Assembly: GCA_018646565.1 (NCBI GenBank)
Contig: JABGUO010000029.1
Span: 1 to 7,095, forward strand
Reading direction: 5' to 3'
DNA from: Opitutia bacterium
GTDB taxonomy: Bacteria; Verrucomicrobiota; Verrucomicrobiia; Opitutales; Seribacteraceae
DNA length: 7,095 nt
In this document: one piece after another, positions 1 to 7,095 of the stretch
How the letters are laid out: each line of letters opens with the position of its first letter
Position numbering within the stretch: position 1 is the stretch's first letter
Notes under the pieces: generated by a model
Told to the model about the DNA's origin: nothing
The model's input: the letters and a program-made list of their open reading frames with translations, nothing else
Database searches by the model: none
Position numbers and translations under genes: made by a program

Positions 1-1095
1 AGGTGTCAAAGACAGACCATCCACATCAAATCTTTTATCAGGCTTCGGAAGTTTACATAGATCAGCAAGTGTGGGCAGTACATCAATATGTGCGGAAAGC
101 GTTTCAATATCCCGACCTTCAGAGTAACCAGCAGAAGGCCAATGCAGAAAGAAAGGTACTCGGTGGCCACCTTCATAGATTGAGGATTTTTTGCCCCGCA
201 TTCCTGCATTGAAACCTACAGACGGTTCTGTATCCAGTCCCGGAAACTTGCATCCTGCAGATGTGCCATTGTCGGTCATGAAAATGAGGATCGTATTTTC
301 AGCCAAGTTTAAATCATTCAGATGATTTCGTAAAAGCCCCAGATTATGATCAATATTTGCAATCATGCCAAAGAAATTAGGATTGTTTACACCTTCAACC
401 TTATAGGGTTCAGCCCACTTTGGGTCGACCCGATAAGGACCGTGAGGTGCATTGGTGGCGATGTATAAGAAGAAGGGGTTGTCCTTGTTTTGATTAATAA
501 AACGCATCCCTTCTCGAAACCATACATCGGTGCAATAACCATCAAATTTTTCAAAAGTTCCCCTCCGACTACCCGGACGAACCCGTTCGTAGGTATCATC
601 AAAATAATCATTTCCCCAATGATCGGATGCCTGCCCAACTCCACCGCATCTATGCCAAACCGCATCCTGAAAACCACGGTCCTGTGGACGGTGCGGAGCA
701 TTGTCGCCCAGATGCCATTTGCCTGACATCCCAGTCTTGTATCCATTTTCTGCAAAAAGGGTGGCGATGGTTTTTTCGGATGGATGCATCATCGTTCTAC
801 CTGCACTGGTTCGGTATGCACCAGTTACACCAGGATGATTCCCAGTCATTAATGCAGCCCGAGTGGGAGTACAAAATGGGCTGACATGAAAGTCTGTGAA
901 CCGAACCGATTCTGAGTGTAATTGATCGAGGTTTGGGGTCTTGAGAACCGGGTTTCCATGGCAAGCCAGATCACCATATCCCTGATCGTCGGTCATAATG
1001 ATAATCACATTTGGCTTTTTAATTTTTGCCTCAAGAAGAAACGATATAGATAAAAGAAAGGCTACACTGAGTAATTTAATAAAAAGGGTATTCAT
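1..1095 (-). CDS. Sulfatase A, exported, 3' end cut by window
   Basis: This gene encodes a formylglycine-dependent sulfatase that hydrolyses sulfate esters, presumably on a polysaccharide, outside the cytoplasm. The frame is open from the ATG at 1095 to the left edge, giving the first 365 residues; the C-terminus is missing. A hydrophobic signal peptide covers about residues 1-23, with likely cleavage after LEA. Metal-binding Asp36-Asp37 lie in MTDDQGYGD. The signature CTPTR is at 75-79, with Cys75 the residue oxidised to formylglycine. GKWHLG (Lys126, His128), APH (His218), TDNG (Asp275, Asn276) and Lys303 before YEGG complete the expected active site. The closest relative here is the next gene upstream (B), which it matches over nearly its whole visible length, so it may also carry B's C-terminal domain beyond the window. 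The gap to B is 20 bases, without a Shine-Dalgarno. The sulfatase call is secure; the substrate is unknown. Confidence 0.96.
   Translation of the reverse strand, partial: MNTLFIKLLSVAFLLSISFLLEAKIKKPNVIIIMTDDQGYGDLACHGNPVLKTPNLDQLHSESVRFTDFHVSPFCTPTRAALMTGNHPGVTGAYRTSAGRTMMHPSEKTIATLFAENGYKTGMSGKWHLGDNAPHRPQDRGFQDAVWHRCGGVGQASDHWGNDYFDDTYERVRPGSRRGTFEKFDGYCTDVWFREGMRFINQNKDNPFFLYIATNAPHGPYRVDPKWAEPYKVEGVNNPNFFGMIANIDHNLGLLRNHLNDLNLAENTILIFMTDNGTSAGCKFPGLDTEPSVGFNAGMRGKKSSIYEGGHRVPFFLHWPSAGYSEGRDIETLSAHIDVLPTLADLCKLPKPDKRFDVDGLSLTP
956..996 (-). repeat. Conserved block shared with sulfatase B (copy in A)
   Basis: This 41-base block encodes the N-terminal metal-binding motif MTDDQGYGDLACHG in sulfatase A. 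It matches 2722-2762 in sulfatase B at 39 of 41 positions, and both differences are silent (GAC/GAT and GAT/GAC for Asp). It is the best conserved DNA stretch I found between the two paralogues and is a remnant of gene duplication rather than a mobile repeat. Confidence 0.75.
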
Positions 1096-1115
1096 ATTTT
1101 TTAATCAATGTGAAT

Positions 1116-2849
1116 CTAAAGTAGTTCAACCTCAGTAAAATAGGCTCCTCCCATTTCGTCTACTGAATTGTATAGATAGGTTTCTAAGGTTGTTTCACCT
1201 CCGGGAAGGTTTATTTCAAAGATTACTGAACTGGCTCCTTTCTTAATCAATTTTTCTTTCAGCATACCAGCGATTTTAATTCTTGCTCGGACTGCTTTGA
1301 GCGGTTTGTTGGCGATCTTGGGAAATTGACGCAGGGTAATCTTGTATCTTCCGTCTTCTTTGACCCGAACATGCCATGGACCGGTTACTTTTTTGAGTTG
1401 GTTAATTTCACCAAAGTTCCACGGAGGATTTCCAACTTTGAAATGCCAGTCCTGAGAACAAAGGGTGGTCGGGTTTTCCGCTGAGTTACCTAAATCGAGA
1501 CAGACGGGTTTCATCCGAGGAGAAACTGATTCCCAGAACTGATTATAAAGAGCACGGAGTTCGGAAACGATTTCAGGATATCTCGCAGCAACATTGTTTC
1601 CTTCCCAATGACGATCTCCCAGATTATAGAGAATCTCGCCATTATGGAGACGCCATGGTCCCTTAACAACATTTGAAAAAGCGAATGGTTTGGGCTCGGC
1701 TTGCATCCATGGTCCTCCGTGATGTTGCACGACCACATGATCTCTGCAGGCTTTAGCTTTTGCATCTAAAAGAACGGGCAGGAAGGAATGACCATCGAGG
1801 AATGTATCTCCAGTTGAGACTTGGCAAATATCTGCAAGAGTTGGAAGAACATCAATATGGGCGGCTAGTTGATGCCGGTCATCACCCCCTTTAAGTCCAC
1901 CAGCAGGGTAGTGGATAAAAAAAGGTACCCGATGTCCTCCTTCAAAGATGGTCGATTTTTGACCCCGCATTCCAGCACTAAAACCATGAAATTCATCTGC
2001 ATTTGGTTTTTCTCTGCCTCCCTTTGCTGATCCATTGTCAGTCAGGAATACCAAAATGCTATGGTTGGAAAGATTTAACTCGTCTAGTTTTTGGCGAAGA
2101 AGGCCAAGATTGTGGTCGAAGTTAGTGATCATTCCATAAAATTCAGCACCAAATTTCCATTTTACCTTATTTCGGTAAGGAGTTACCCATTTTTTATCAA
2201 CACGATATGGGCTGTGGGGAGCATTAGTAGAAATATAGAGAAGAAAAGGATTCTCCTTGTTTTCTTCGATGAAACGAATCGACTCTTCAAAGAAGACATC
2301 GGTGCAATAACCCTTGAATTTTTCAAACTTGGTAATTCCTTCTCGATGCCGTTCGTAGGTATCATCGAAATAGTCATTGCCGTAATAGTCCGGTGCCTGA
2401 CCAATTCCTCCCCCTTTGTGCCAAACTACATCCTGAAAGCCCATATCTTGAGGACGACATGGTGCGTTGTCTCCTAAATGCCACTTTCCCATCATTCCGG
2501 TACGGTAACCCGCCTTGGCAAAATACTGAGCCATGGTAATTTCGTCATGATGTAGGTTGCTTCGTCCACTCGAAGTTCGGTAGGCACCGGTTCTGGCAGG
2601 ATATCTACCAGTCATCAATGATGCCCTTGTAGGAGTGCAGAAGGGACTGACATGAAAGTCAGTTAGGCGAACCGATTTCGCATGCAATTTATCGAGGTTT
2701 GGTGTCTTGATCACTGGATTCCCATGGCAAGCCAGGTCACCATATCCCTGATCATCGGTCATGATTAGGATTACATTGGGCTGTTTGGCCCAAACCGTTG
2801 AGAAAAAAGACCAAAAGAATCCCGTCGCAATGAAACATATTTTTTTCAT
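1116..2849 (-). CDS. Sulfatase B, exported, with extra C-terminal domain
   Basis: This is a complete 577-residue sulfatase, paralogous to sulfatase A. I chose the ATG at 2849 because it opens a typical signal peptide (MKKICFIATGF, cleavage probably after VWA at residue 21); a TTG six codons upstream would put extra residues in front of it and overlap gene C. The active site is complete: Asp32-Asp33 in MTDDQGYGD, CTPTR at 71-75 with Cys71 as the formylglycine precursor, GKWHLG (Lys122, His124), APH (His212), TDNG (Asp271, Asn272) and Lys298 before FEGG. A short LYNLGD segment near 407 marks the usual end region of the sulfatase fold. About 135 further residues (443-577) follow. They include GPWHVRV and a GRYKITLRQFP stretch, and look like an all-beta module seen at the end of many environmental arylsulfatases. 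That module may position a glycan, which is inference. The gene starts 5 bases after C stops. Confidence 0.97.
   Translation of the reverse strand: MKKICFIATGFFWSFFSTVWAKQPNVILIMTDDQGYGDLACHGNPVIKTPNLDKLHAKSVRLTDFHVSPFCTPTRASLMTGRYPARTGAYRTSSGRSNLHHDEITMAQYFAKAGYRTGMMGKWHLGDNAPCRPQDMGFQDVVWHKGGGIGQAPDYYGNDYFDDTYERHREGITKFEKFKGYCTDVFFEESIRFIEENKENPFLLYISTNAPHSPYRVDKKWVTPYRNKVKWKFGAEFYGMITNFDHNLGLLRQKLDELNLSNHSILVFLTDNGSAKGGREKPNADEFHGFSAGMRGQKSTIFEGGHRVPFFIHYPAGGLKGGDDRHQLAAHIDVLPTLADICQVSTGDTFLDGHSFLPVLLDAKAKACRDHVVVQHHGGPWMQAEPKPFAFSNVVKGPWRLHNGEILYNLGDRHWEGNNVAARYPEIVSELRALYNQFWESVSPRMKPVCLDLGNSAENPTTLCSQDWHFKVGNPPWNFGEINQLKKVTGPWHVRVKEDGRYKITLRQFPKIANKPLKAVRARIKIAGMLKEKLIKKGASSVIFEINLPGGETTLETYLYNSVDEMGGAYFTEVELL
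2722..2762 (-). repeat. Conserved block shared with sulfatase A (copy in B)
   Basis: This is the partner of the block at 956-996, in the same orientation and at the same place within the paralogous gene, with two silent differences in 41 bases. A shorter identical run of 17 bases is also shared by the two genes (584-600 and 2350-2366), in the part encoding the DDTYER segment. Confidence 0.75.
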
Positions 2850-2854
2850 AAAAA

Positions 2855-4276
2855 TTAAGGTCTCCAAGGATTGGTTGATTCTCCCTTAGGCTGAAGGAAT
2901 TTGGCATCCACTTCTTTGTACCAGGCATGTAGTTTGTTTCTCATGTTTTTAACTTTTTTGAGTTCGAGGGAAGACAAGTCCTTCGATTCTCCAATGTCTT
3001 TTTTCAAATTATACAGGGACACCGTTCCATTCTCATAATTTTCGAAAAGTTTATAGTCACCCATACGGATCGCACCTCCAGGAATCCCTCCTTGATTAGA
3101 ATAATGTGGGTAGTGCCAATACAAGGCATCGCGTTTAAGCTCTCCTCCTTTAAGTGCCGGAGTCAGGTCGATACCATCCACAGCATGATCGAGTTTTATA
3201 GTAGCTACAGATGCAACAGTTGGAAGTAAGTCGATTGAACAAATCATTTCCTTACTGACCGAACCCGCCTTAGTGACCCCGGGGTATCGAATGATCCATG
3301 GTTCTCGGATTCCCCCTTCATTGACCCAGCCTTTTCCCCCGCGTAGGGGAAGATTGCTCGTCGGGCTTCCTTCGGATGTGGATAAACCGCCATTGTCGGA
3401 AGTAAAGACAACCATTGTATTCTCAGTTACTCTTGCATCTTCCAGGGCGGTAAGAACTTTTCCGATTGCTTCGTCCATTGCTTCGACCATTGCTGCATAA
3501 ACTGCATGTTTTTGCAGAATTCTTACTTTACGATCATGGAGCGGACCAAATTCTTCTCCCGAAATACCGGCGGCTCGTTTCTTATATTTTTCCACCAAAT
3601 CCTTTCTTCCCTGAAGCGGAGTGTGGACGGAATAAAAGGATAGATAGGCGAGAAATGGATTTTCCTTATTTTGACGAATGAACTTGGTAGTCTCATCCGC
3701 AAGTCGGTTCGGTAAATGTTCTCCTTCGGGACTGTCTGGATGAAGTTCGGGGTTTTTGAACGGAGAGAAATATTTTTTTCCAGTGTAAGGTCCACCCTTC
3801 GCCCATCCTCCCATGTTAATATCAAATCCTTGAGCCTTTGGCCAGAATTCCTTAGTTGGTCCGAGGTGCCATTTACCCGCAAAGAAAGTGCCATACCCTT
3901 TTTTCTTGAGTATTTCGGCAAGGGTTATCTCATCGAGATCCATTCGGTCATGAAGGGGTGCAGGATTAAATTTGCCTGACCGTTTACCGGAGAAAAAGTT
4001 GGTGGCCATCACTCGAGTTGGATATTTTCCTGTCATTAAGCTGTACCGGGTAGGGGAACAAACGGGATTGGCGGCATAACCATTCGTAAAGCGCATCCCT
4101 GTTTTAGCGAGTCGATCGATATTTGGGGTCTCGTAGAAACAGTTCGGGTTGTTTGCACCAATATCCATGTATCCAAGGTCATCTACCAAAAATACGACCA
4201 CATTTGGTTGTTCAGCATTCGAAAATACAAAAGGAATAAGAGTAGCAAAAAAATAAATGGAGGTTTTTAATTTCAT
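2855..4276 (-). CDS. Sulfatase C, exported arylsulfatase-like
   Basis: This is a complete 473-residue sulfatase of a different subfamily from A and B. The ATG at 4276 directly opens a signal peptide (residues 1-21, cleavage after SNA), which settles the start. Active-site elements are Asp32-Asp33 in LVDDLGY, CSPTR at 73-77 with Cys73 as the formylglycine precursor, GKWHLG (Lys135, His137), His218 in YSVHTPLQ, SDNG (Asp294, Asn295) and Lys315 in GGKGW before NEGG. The MGGWAKGGP stretch near 155-163 followed by YFSPF, and the VHTPLQ motif, recall exported arylsulfatases of marine planctomycetes, verrucomicrobia and Bacteroidota. The LYNLKKD segment at 421 is the usual C-terminal sulfatase element. 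The total length is normal for a single-domain sulfatase. It lies 16 bases after D and 5 bases before B in the transcript. No Shine-Dalgarno is seen (the leader reads ACCTTTTGAA before ATG). The substrate is not predictable. Confidence 0.97.
   Translation of the reverse strand: MKLKTSIYFFATLIPFVFSNAEQPNVVVFLVDDLGYMDIGANNPNCFYETPNIDRLAKTGMRFTNGYAANPVCSPTRYSLMTGKYPTRVMATNFFSGKRSGKFNPAPLHDRMDLDEITLAEILKKKGYGTFFAGKWHLGPTKEFWPKAQGFDINMGGWAKGGPYTGKKYFSPFKNPELHPDSPEGEHLPNRLADETTKFIRQNKENPFLAYLSFYSVHTPLQGRKDLVEKYKKRAAGISGEEFGPLHDRKVRILQKHAVYAAMVEAMDEAIGKVLTALEDARVTENTMVVFTSDNGGLSTSEGSPTSNLPLRGGKGWVNEGGIREPWIIRYPGVTKAGSVSKEMICSIDLLPTVASVATIKLDHAVDGIDLTPALKGGELKRDALYWHYPHYSNQGGIPGGAIRMGDYKLFENYENGTVSLYNLKKDIGESKDLSSLELKKVKNMRNKLHAWYKEVDAKFLQPKGESTNPWRP
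2862..2865 (-). promoter_or_regulatory. Possible Shine-Dalgarno of sulfatase B
   Basis: GGAG reads on the minus strand inside the last codons of sulfatase C (TGG AGA of its final Trp-Arg), 12 bases before the ATG at 2849. The spacing is long for a classical site, and the bases are also needed to encode C, so this may be chance. It is the only recognisable purine-rich site in front of any of the four visible starts. If used, it would couple translation of B to termination on C, five bases upstream of B's start. Confidence 0.3.
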
Positions 4277-4292
4277 TTCAAAAGGTATAGAT

Positions 4293-5729
4293 TTATTTTA
4301 GATTCTTATATTGAAGATTTCTTTCGTGAGGAGCTTCCCTGTGGTCTTTGTCTACGAGAGCTCGATTAAAGATTTTACCCAGTTTTGCAGGTTGATTGGA
4401 TGAATCAGCAATAGCGATCAACTCCTTAAGAACCTCTGTTTGTTCTTTTGCCAAGTTCTTTTGCTCTTCCAAGTCTTTTGACAGATCGTATAGTTCCCAA
4501 TTTCCTTTCCTATCACGGTATGCCTTCCAATGATCCTTCCGCACTGCCCGTTGTCTTAGGTATTCCCAATAAAGGTAAGAATGCTTAGACTGTTTTCCTT
4601 TGGAAAGAAGGGTGGGCAGAATTGAAATGCCATCTGTTTCCGGACAATCTGCACCAGTCAGTTCAGAAAGGGTGGGCATCACATCAGGGTAATAAAATAA
4701 GTGTTTGGAAACAGAGCTGGGTTTTATGTTGCCAGGCCATCTGACAAGGTAAGGAACTTTCAGCCCGCCTTCATAGAGCGAGCCTTTACCGGCACGGAAT
4801 CGTTGACCTGTTTTTGGGTTTAAATTAGGACCAAAAAATCCATGCGGACGCTCTTTGGTTTTAAAGTAATCTTGCCCGCCATTATCACCACATAGAAAAA
4901 AGATGGTGTTGTGATCGATATTTAATTTTTTGAGAAGAGAAAGAATTTCTCCGATCTGACGATCGACCATATGCATAAAAGCAGCATATACTTTCGCATC
5001 ATTTTCTGTTCGCTGGCCCGCAGTCCATGGCTTGTCTTTAAATAATTGCCAGGAAGGATCAGTTTTATTAATTCCCCAAAGACCGTGCGGAGGAGTCCAT
5101 GGAAGATAGCAGAAAAAAGGATTATTCTTATTTTTATTGATGAATTTTTTTGACTCCTTGAAAATTTCCAATTGGGCATGAGTTTTACCTTCATAAAAGT
5201 TAACACTCGGATTACCCGGCAGGACGACCTCGTTACTATTTCGAATTAAGTAACTCGGATAAAAGGTGTGGGCATGTACTTGGTCGTAATAACCAAAGAA
5301 TAAGTCGAATCCATGTTTCTCCGGTACCCCGCTGGTTCCACGACCACCAATTCCCCATTTACCAAATCCTCCTGTTTTATATCCTTTTGTTTTAAGCATA
5401 CTGGCAAGAGTGGGTTCGTCTGCTCGAATTGGAGAATACCCGTCATTAAACCGCATGGACATATGACCGGCGTGCAATCCTGTAAGCAGGGAACAACGTG
5501 TGGGACCACATACCGGAGCCCCGGCATAGGCATTGCTGAAGCGCATTCCTTCCGAGGCAAATTGGTCAATATTCGGAGTAATAAGGTCGGGATTGCCCAT
5601 GTGCCCGGATTCAAAATAACCCCATTCATCCAGCATTAAATAAATGATGTTCGGTTGCTTGGCTTTGATCGGACAAACCATTCCCAATGAGATGAGGATG
5701 ATTGATAACTGGACTGAAAACTTTTTCAT
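4293..5729 (-). CDS. Sulfatase D, exported, GKWG-type
   Basis: This is a complete 478-residue sulfatase. The frame stays open 57 codons further upstream into gene E, but the ATG at 5729 opens a clear signal peptide (MKKFSVQLSIILISLG, cleavage probably after IKA at 23), so I start there. The signature is CGPTR at 74-78, with Cys74 the formylglycine precursor. Two active-site positions differ from A-C. The N-terminal metal pair reads Asp34-Glu35 (LDEWGY) rather than Asp-Asp, and the usual GKWHLG reads GKWGIG (Lys124, Gly126), so the His is absent. The following GFDLFFGYYDQVHAH stretch supplies His152 and His154, and PPH has His215. GDNG (Asp282, Asn283) and Lys315 in GKGSLYEGG are normal. From memory these variants are shared by a recognised group of environmental arylsulfatases, so the enzyme is probably active. 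LYDLSKD at 413 is the usual C-terminal element. It starts 10 bases after E stops. Confidence 0.96.
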   Translation of the reverse strand: MKKFSVQLSIILISLGMVCPIKAKQPNIIYLMLDEWGYFESGHMGNPDLITPNIDQFASEGMRFSNAYAGAPVCGPTRCSLLTGLHAGHMSMRFNDGYSPIRADEPTLASMLKTKGYKTGGFGKWGIGGRGTSGVPEKHGFDLFFGYYDQVHAHTFYPSYLIRNSNEVVLPGNPSVNFYEGKTHAQLEIFKESKKFINKNKNNPFFCYLPWTPPHGLWGINKTDPSWQLFKDKPWTAGQRTENDAKVYAAFMHMVDRQIGEILSLLKKLNIDHNTIFFLCGDNGGQDYFKTKERPHGFFGPNLNPKTGQRFRAGKGSLYEGGLKVPYLVRWPGNIKPSSVSKHLFYYPDVMPTLSELTGADCPETDGISILPTLLSKGKQSKHSYLYWEYLRQRAVRKDHWKAYRDRKGNWELYDLSKDLEEQKNLAKEQTEVLKELIAIADSSNQPAKLGKIFNRALVDKDHREAPHERNLQYKNLK

Positions 5730-5739
5730 TATCTTTGGA

Positions 5740-7095
5740 TTAATTAACCTTTTTGAAGTTTTTCTCCTCTTGGTAAGTCTTCGAACTAAGTGCAGACTTT
5801 CGTTCAGACCATGGTATGTTACGGTCAAAAAGAGTACCGAATCTTTCATAATCATTGTAAGAAACAGACCCATTCTTCCATTTAGCCAAATGCTGGTCAT
5901 ATAGTCTCCGCATTCGTTTAATTGATTTAGAATTCTTGGAATTTTTCATTTCGTTTGTAAGTTCCATCGGATCTTTTTCTAAATCGTAGAGTTCTTCGCT
6001 TTCTTTAAATCCCTCTGCGGCATAACCCCAGTACAGGTATTTCCTTTTTTCAGTGACCACACCAAGTACATGGGTGGGTGCTTTTCCCCAGACATTGATG
6101 AGCGGAAGGGAAGAATGATGGGCAGTCTTGGGATCTTCATATACCCTCATCAAATCTTTTCCATCCATGTTTTCGGGAATTGGCAGTCCCGATAATTTTA
6201 AGATGGTGGATGCGAAGTCCACATTGCCCGTGAGTGCCTTTGCTCTTAGTTTCTTACCAGAATTAGAATGCCTTGGATCATAAATAATTAAGGGTACCCG
6301 GCTTGATTCCTCGTAAGGTAAAACTTTAGAGCCATATCCATGAGAACCACAGAAGAAACCATTGTCAGATGTGTAGATGATTACGGTATTTTTATGTGTT
6401 CCACTTTCCTTCAAGGCTTTCCTAATCATTCCCACTGCAACATCAATTGCATAGATTTGTTGATGGTAGGTTGCCATTACCTCATCATATTTATCTGAAT
6501 AATTCCATGAATGAAAGCGCTCGTATTGACGGTCTTGTTTACTTTGTTTAGAGAAATGTGCTCCGTAATTCCTTCCATAGTTAGCTGGTTTATTAAAAGT
6601 TTTTTCTGCATAGACATGATTGTCAATCGGATCAGGAGTGGCTGGTTTATGAGGTGCTTTAAAACTGATTGATAGGCAAAAAGGCTTGTCCGACTTGGTG
6701 GATTCGAGAATGAAATCACGACCAAAGGCACCATAAGACCGTGTGGAGTGAGGGTAATCATTCGCATAATGCTTCATCGACTCATTTTTTGCTGTGTTGT
6801 AATTAGTCTGTCCCGGACCACCTCCCCACTTATCGAAATCTTTCTCGGGCAAGGGCAGTCTTTTTCCATTGGGCTCATCCCGAAGATCAAATCCAAACTT
6901 TCCGGCAAAGGCGGTTTGATATCCATTTTTATGTAACATGACCGGATAGGTTTTTTCCCAGGTTTTAAGTAACATGTCACCATGGCCAAAATTAGTGCCA
7001 TGTTTGTATTCAAACATACCTGTCATGACTGAGGCACGGGAAGCCATGCAAATGGCTGTCGTATCGTAATGTCGGTCGAACACCATGCCGTCATC
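5740..7095 (-). CDS. Sulfatase E, CMASR type, 5' end cut by window
   Basis: This is the most upstream gene; 451 codons plus the stop are visible and the frame runs off the right edge, so the start, any signal peptide and the first Asp metal ligands are outside. Three codons (Asp-Asp-Gly) precede the first internal ATG at 7086, which is not the true start. The signature is CMASR at visible residues 16-20, with Ala where most sulfatases have Pro; Cys16 is the formylglycine precursor. Further elements are GKFGF (Lys66, no His), KAPH (His149), TSDNG (Asp244, Asn245), a SHGYG segment (His252) and Lys257 before [15 protein letters not shown]. That last motif is typical of the N-sulfoglucosamine sulfohydrolase, iduronate sulfatase and choline-sulfatase branch rather than the EGG type seen in [10 protein letters not shown] at 369 is the C-terminal element. 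The Lys/Asn-rich tail ends at 5740. The substrate is unknown. Confidence 0.95.
   Translation of the reverse strand, partial: DDGMVFDRHYDTTAICMASRASVMTGMFEYKHGTNFGHGDMLLKTWEKTYPVMLHKNGYQTAFAGKFGFDLRDEPNGKRLPLPEKDFDKWGGGPGQTNYNTAKNESMKHYANDYPHSTRSYGAFGRDFILESTKSDKPFCLSISFKAPHKPATPDPIDNHVYAEKTFNKPANYGRNYGAHFSKQSKQDRQYERFHSWNYSDKYDEVMATYHQQIYAIDVAVGMIRKALKESGTHKNTVIIYTSDNGFFCGSHGYGSKVLPYEESSRVPLIIYDPRHSNSGKKLRAKALTGNVDFASTILKLSGLPIPENMDGKDLMRVYEDPKTAHHSSLPLINVWGKAPTHVLGVVTEKRKYLYWGYAAEGFKESEELYDLEKDPMELTNEMKNSKNSKSIKRMRRLYDQHLAKWKNGSVSYNDYERFGTLFDRNIPWSERKSALSSKTYQEEKNFKKVN

Noticed and set aside
490..884. Plus-strand open frames opposite sulfatase A
   Set aside because: They are antisense to well-conserved sulfatase codons and show no family features; the resemblance to the frame at 2091-2477 follows from the A/B duplication.
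1096..1115. Terminator or promoter in the largest gap
   Set aside because: Twenty bases with no inverted repeat and no promoter-like pair; it appears to be only a short translational leader.
2091..2477. Plus-strand open frame of 128 codons
   Set aside because: It lies entirely antisense to the conserved core of sulfatase B, has no recognisable domain and mirrors a similar antisense frame at 490-726 opposite gene A, as expected from paralogous sequence.
2850..2867. TTG start for sulfatase B at 2867
   Set aside because: It overlaps gene C by 13 bases and adds six residues before a normal MKK signal peptide; the ATG at 2849 is the better choice, though the TTG is not excluded.
3523..3921. Minus-strand open frame of 132 codons within sulfatase C
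   Set aside because: It is an alternative frame of a gene whose own frame carries all sulfatase motifs; no domain or plausible start region is seen.
5313..5639. Plus-strand open frame of 108 codons
   Set aside because: It is antisense to the signature region of sulfatase D, with low-complexity composition and no domain.
5730..5750. AT-rich TTAATTAA palindrome near the E-D junction as an operator or promoter
   Set aside because: It is short, partly inside the last codons of E and not repeated at other junctions; in AT-rich DNA it is expected by chance.
5730..5900. In-frame extension of sulfatase D by 57 codons upstream of its ATG
   Set aside because: It overlaps the C-terminal coding part of sulfatase E, its residues do not resemble a sulfatase N-terminus, and it would bury the clear signal peptide that begins at 5729.

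Overview
The whole window is one strand of tightly packed genes. Five sulfatase genes (formylglycine-dependent, Pfam Sulfatase / type I family S1) lie head to tail on the minus strand, so transcription runs from the right edge to the left edge. In transcription order they are: E (5740-7095, 5' end cut by the window), D (4293-5729), C (2855-4276), B (1116-2849) and A (1-1095, 3' end cut by the window). The gaps between them are 10, 16, 5 and 20 bases, with no room for separate promoters and no visible terminator. This is almost certainly one operon or the middle of a longer one. No RNA gene, CRISPR array, insertion sequence or plus-strand gene is supported, and no gene-free stretch longer than 20 bases exists.

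Each protein carries a sulfatase active-site signature in which the Cys is converted to formylglycine: CTPTR (A), CTPTR (B), CSPTR (C), CGPTR (D) and CMASR (E). The four proteins with a visible N-terminus begin with a Sec-type signal peptide, so they are expected to act in the periplasm or outside the cell. They represent about four different sulfatase subfamilies. A and B are close paralogues that look like a tandem duplication. C is an arylsulfatase-like protein of a second type. D belongs to a type with GKWG in place of the usual GKWH. E resembles the N-sulfoglucosamine/choline-sulfatase-like branch. Only B has a visible extra C-terminal domain, of about 135 residues.

The moderately AT-rich DNA, the near absence of Shine-Dalgarno sequences and the stacking of several exported sulfatases suggest a marine polysaccharide degrader. 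A member of the Planctomycetota-Verrucomicrobiota-Lentisphaerota group, for example a Lentisphaera- or Opitutales-like bacterium, is most likely; this is inference from gene content, and a Bacteroidota source cannot be excluded. Together the enzymes probably strip sulfate esters at different positions from a complex sulfated glycan, such as an algal fucan, carrageenan or ulvan, or a host glycosaminoglycan. No glycoside hydrolase, transporter, regulator or sulfatase-maturing enzyme lies in the window, so the substrate cannot be fixed from here.
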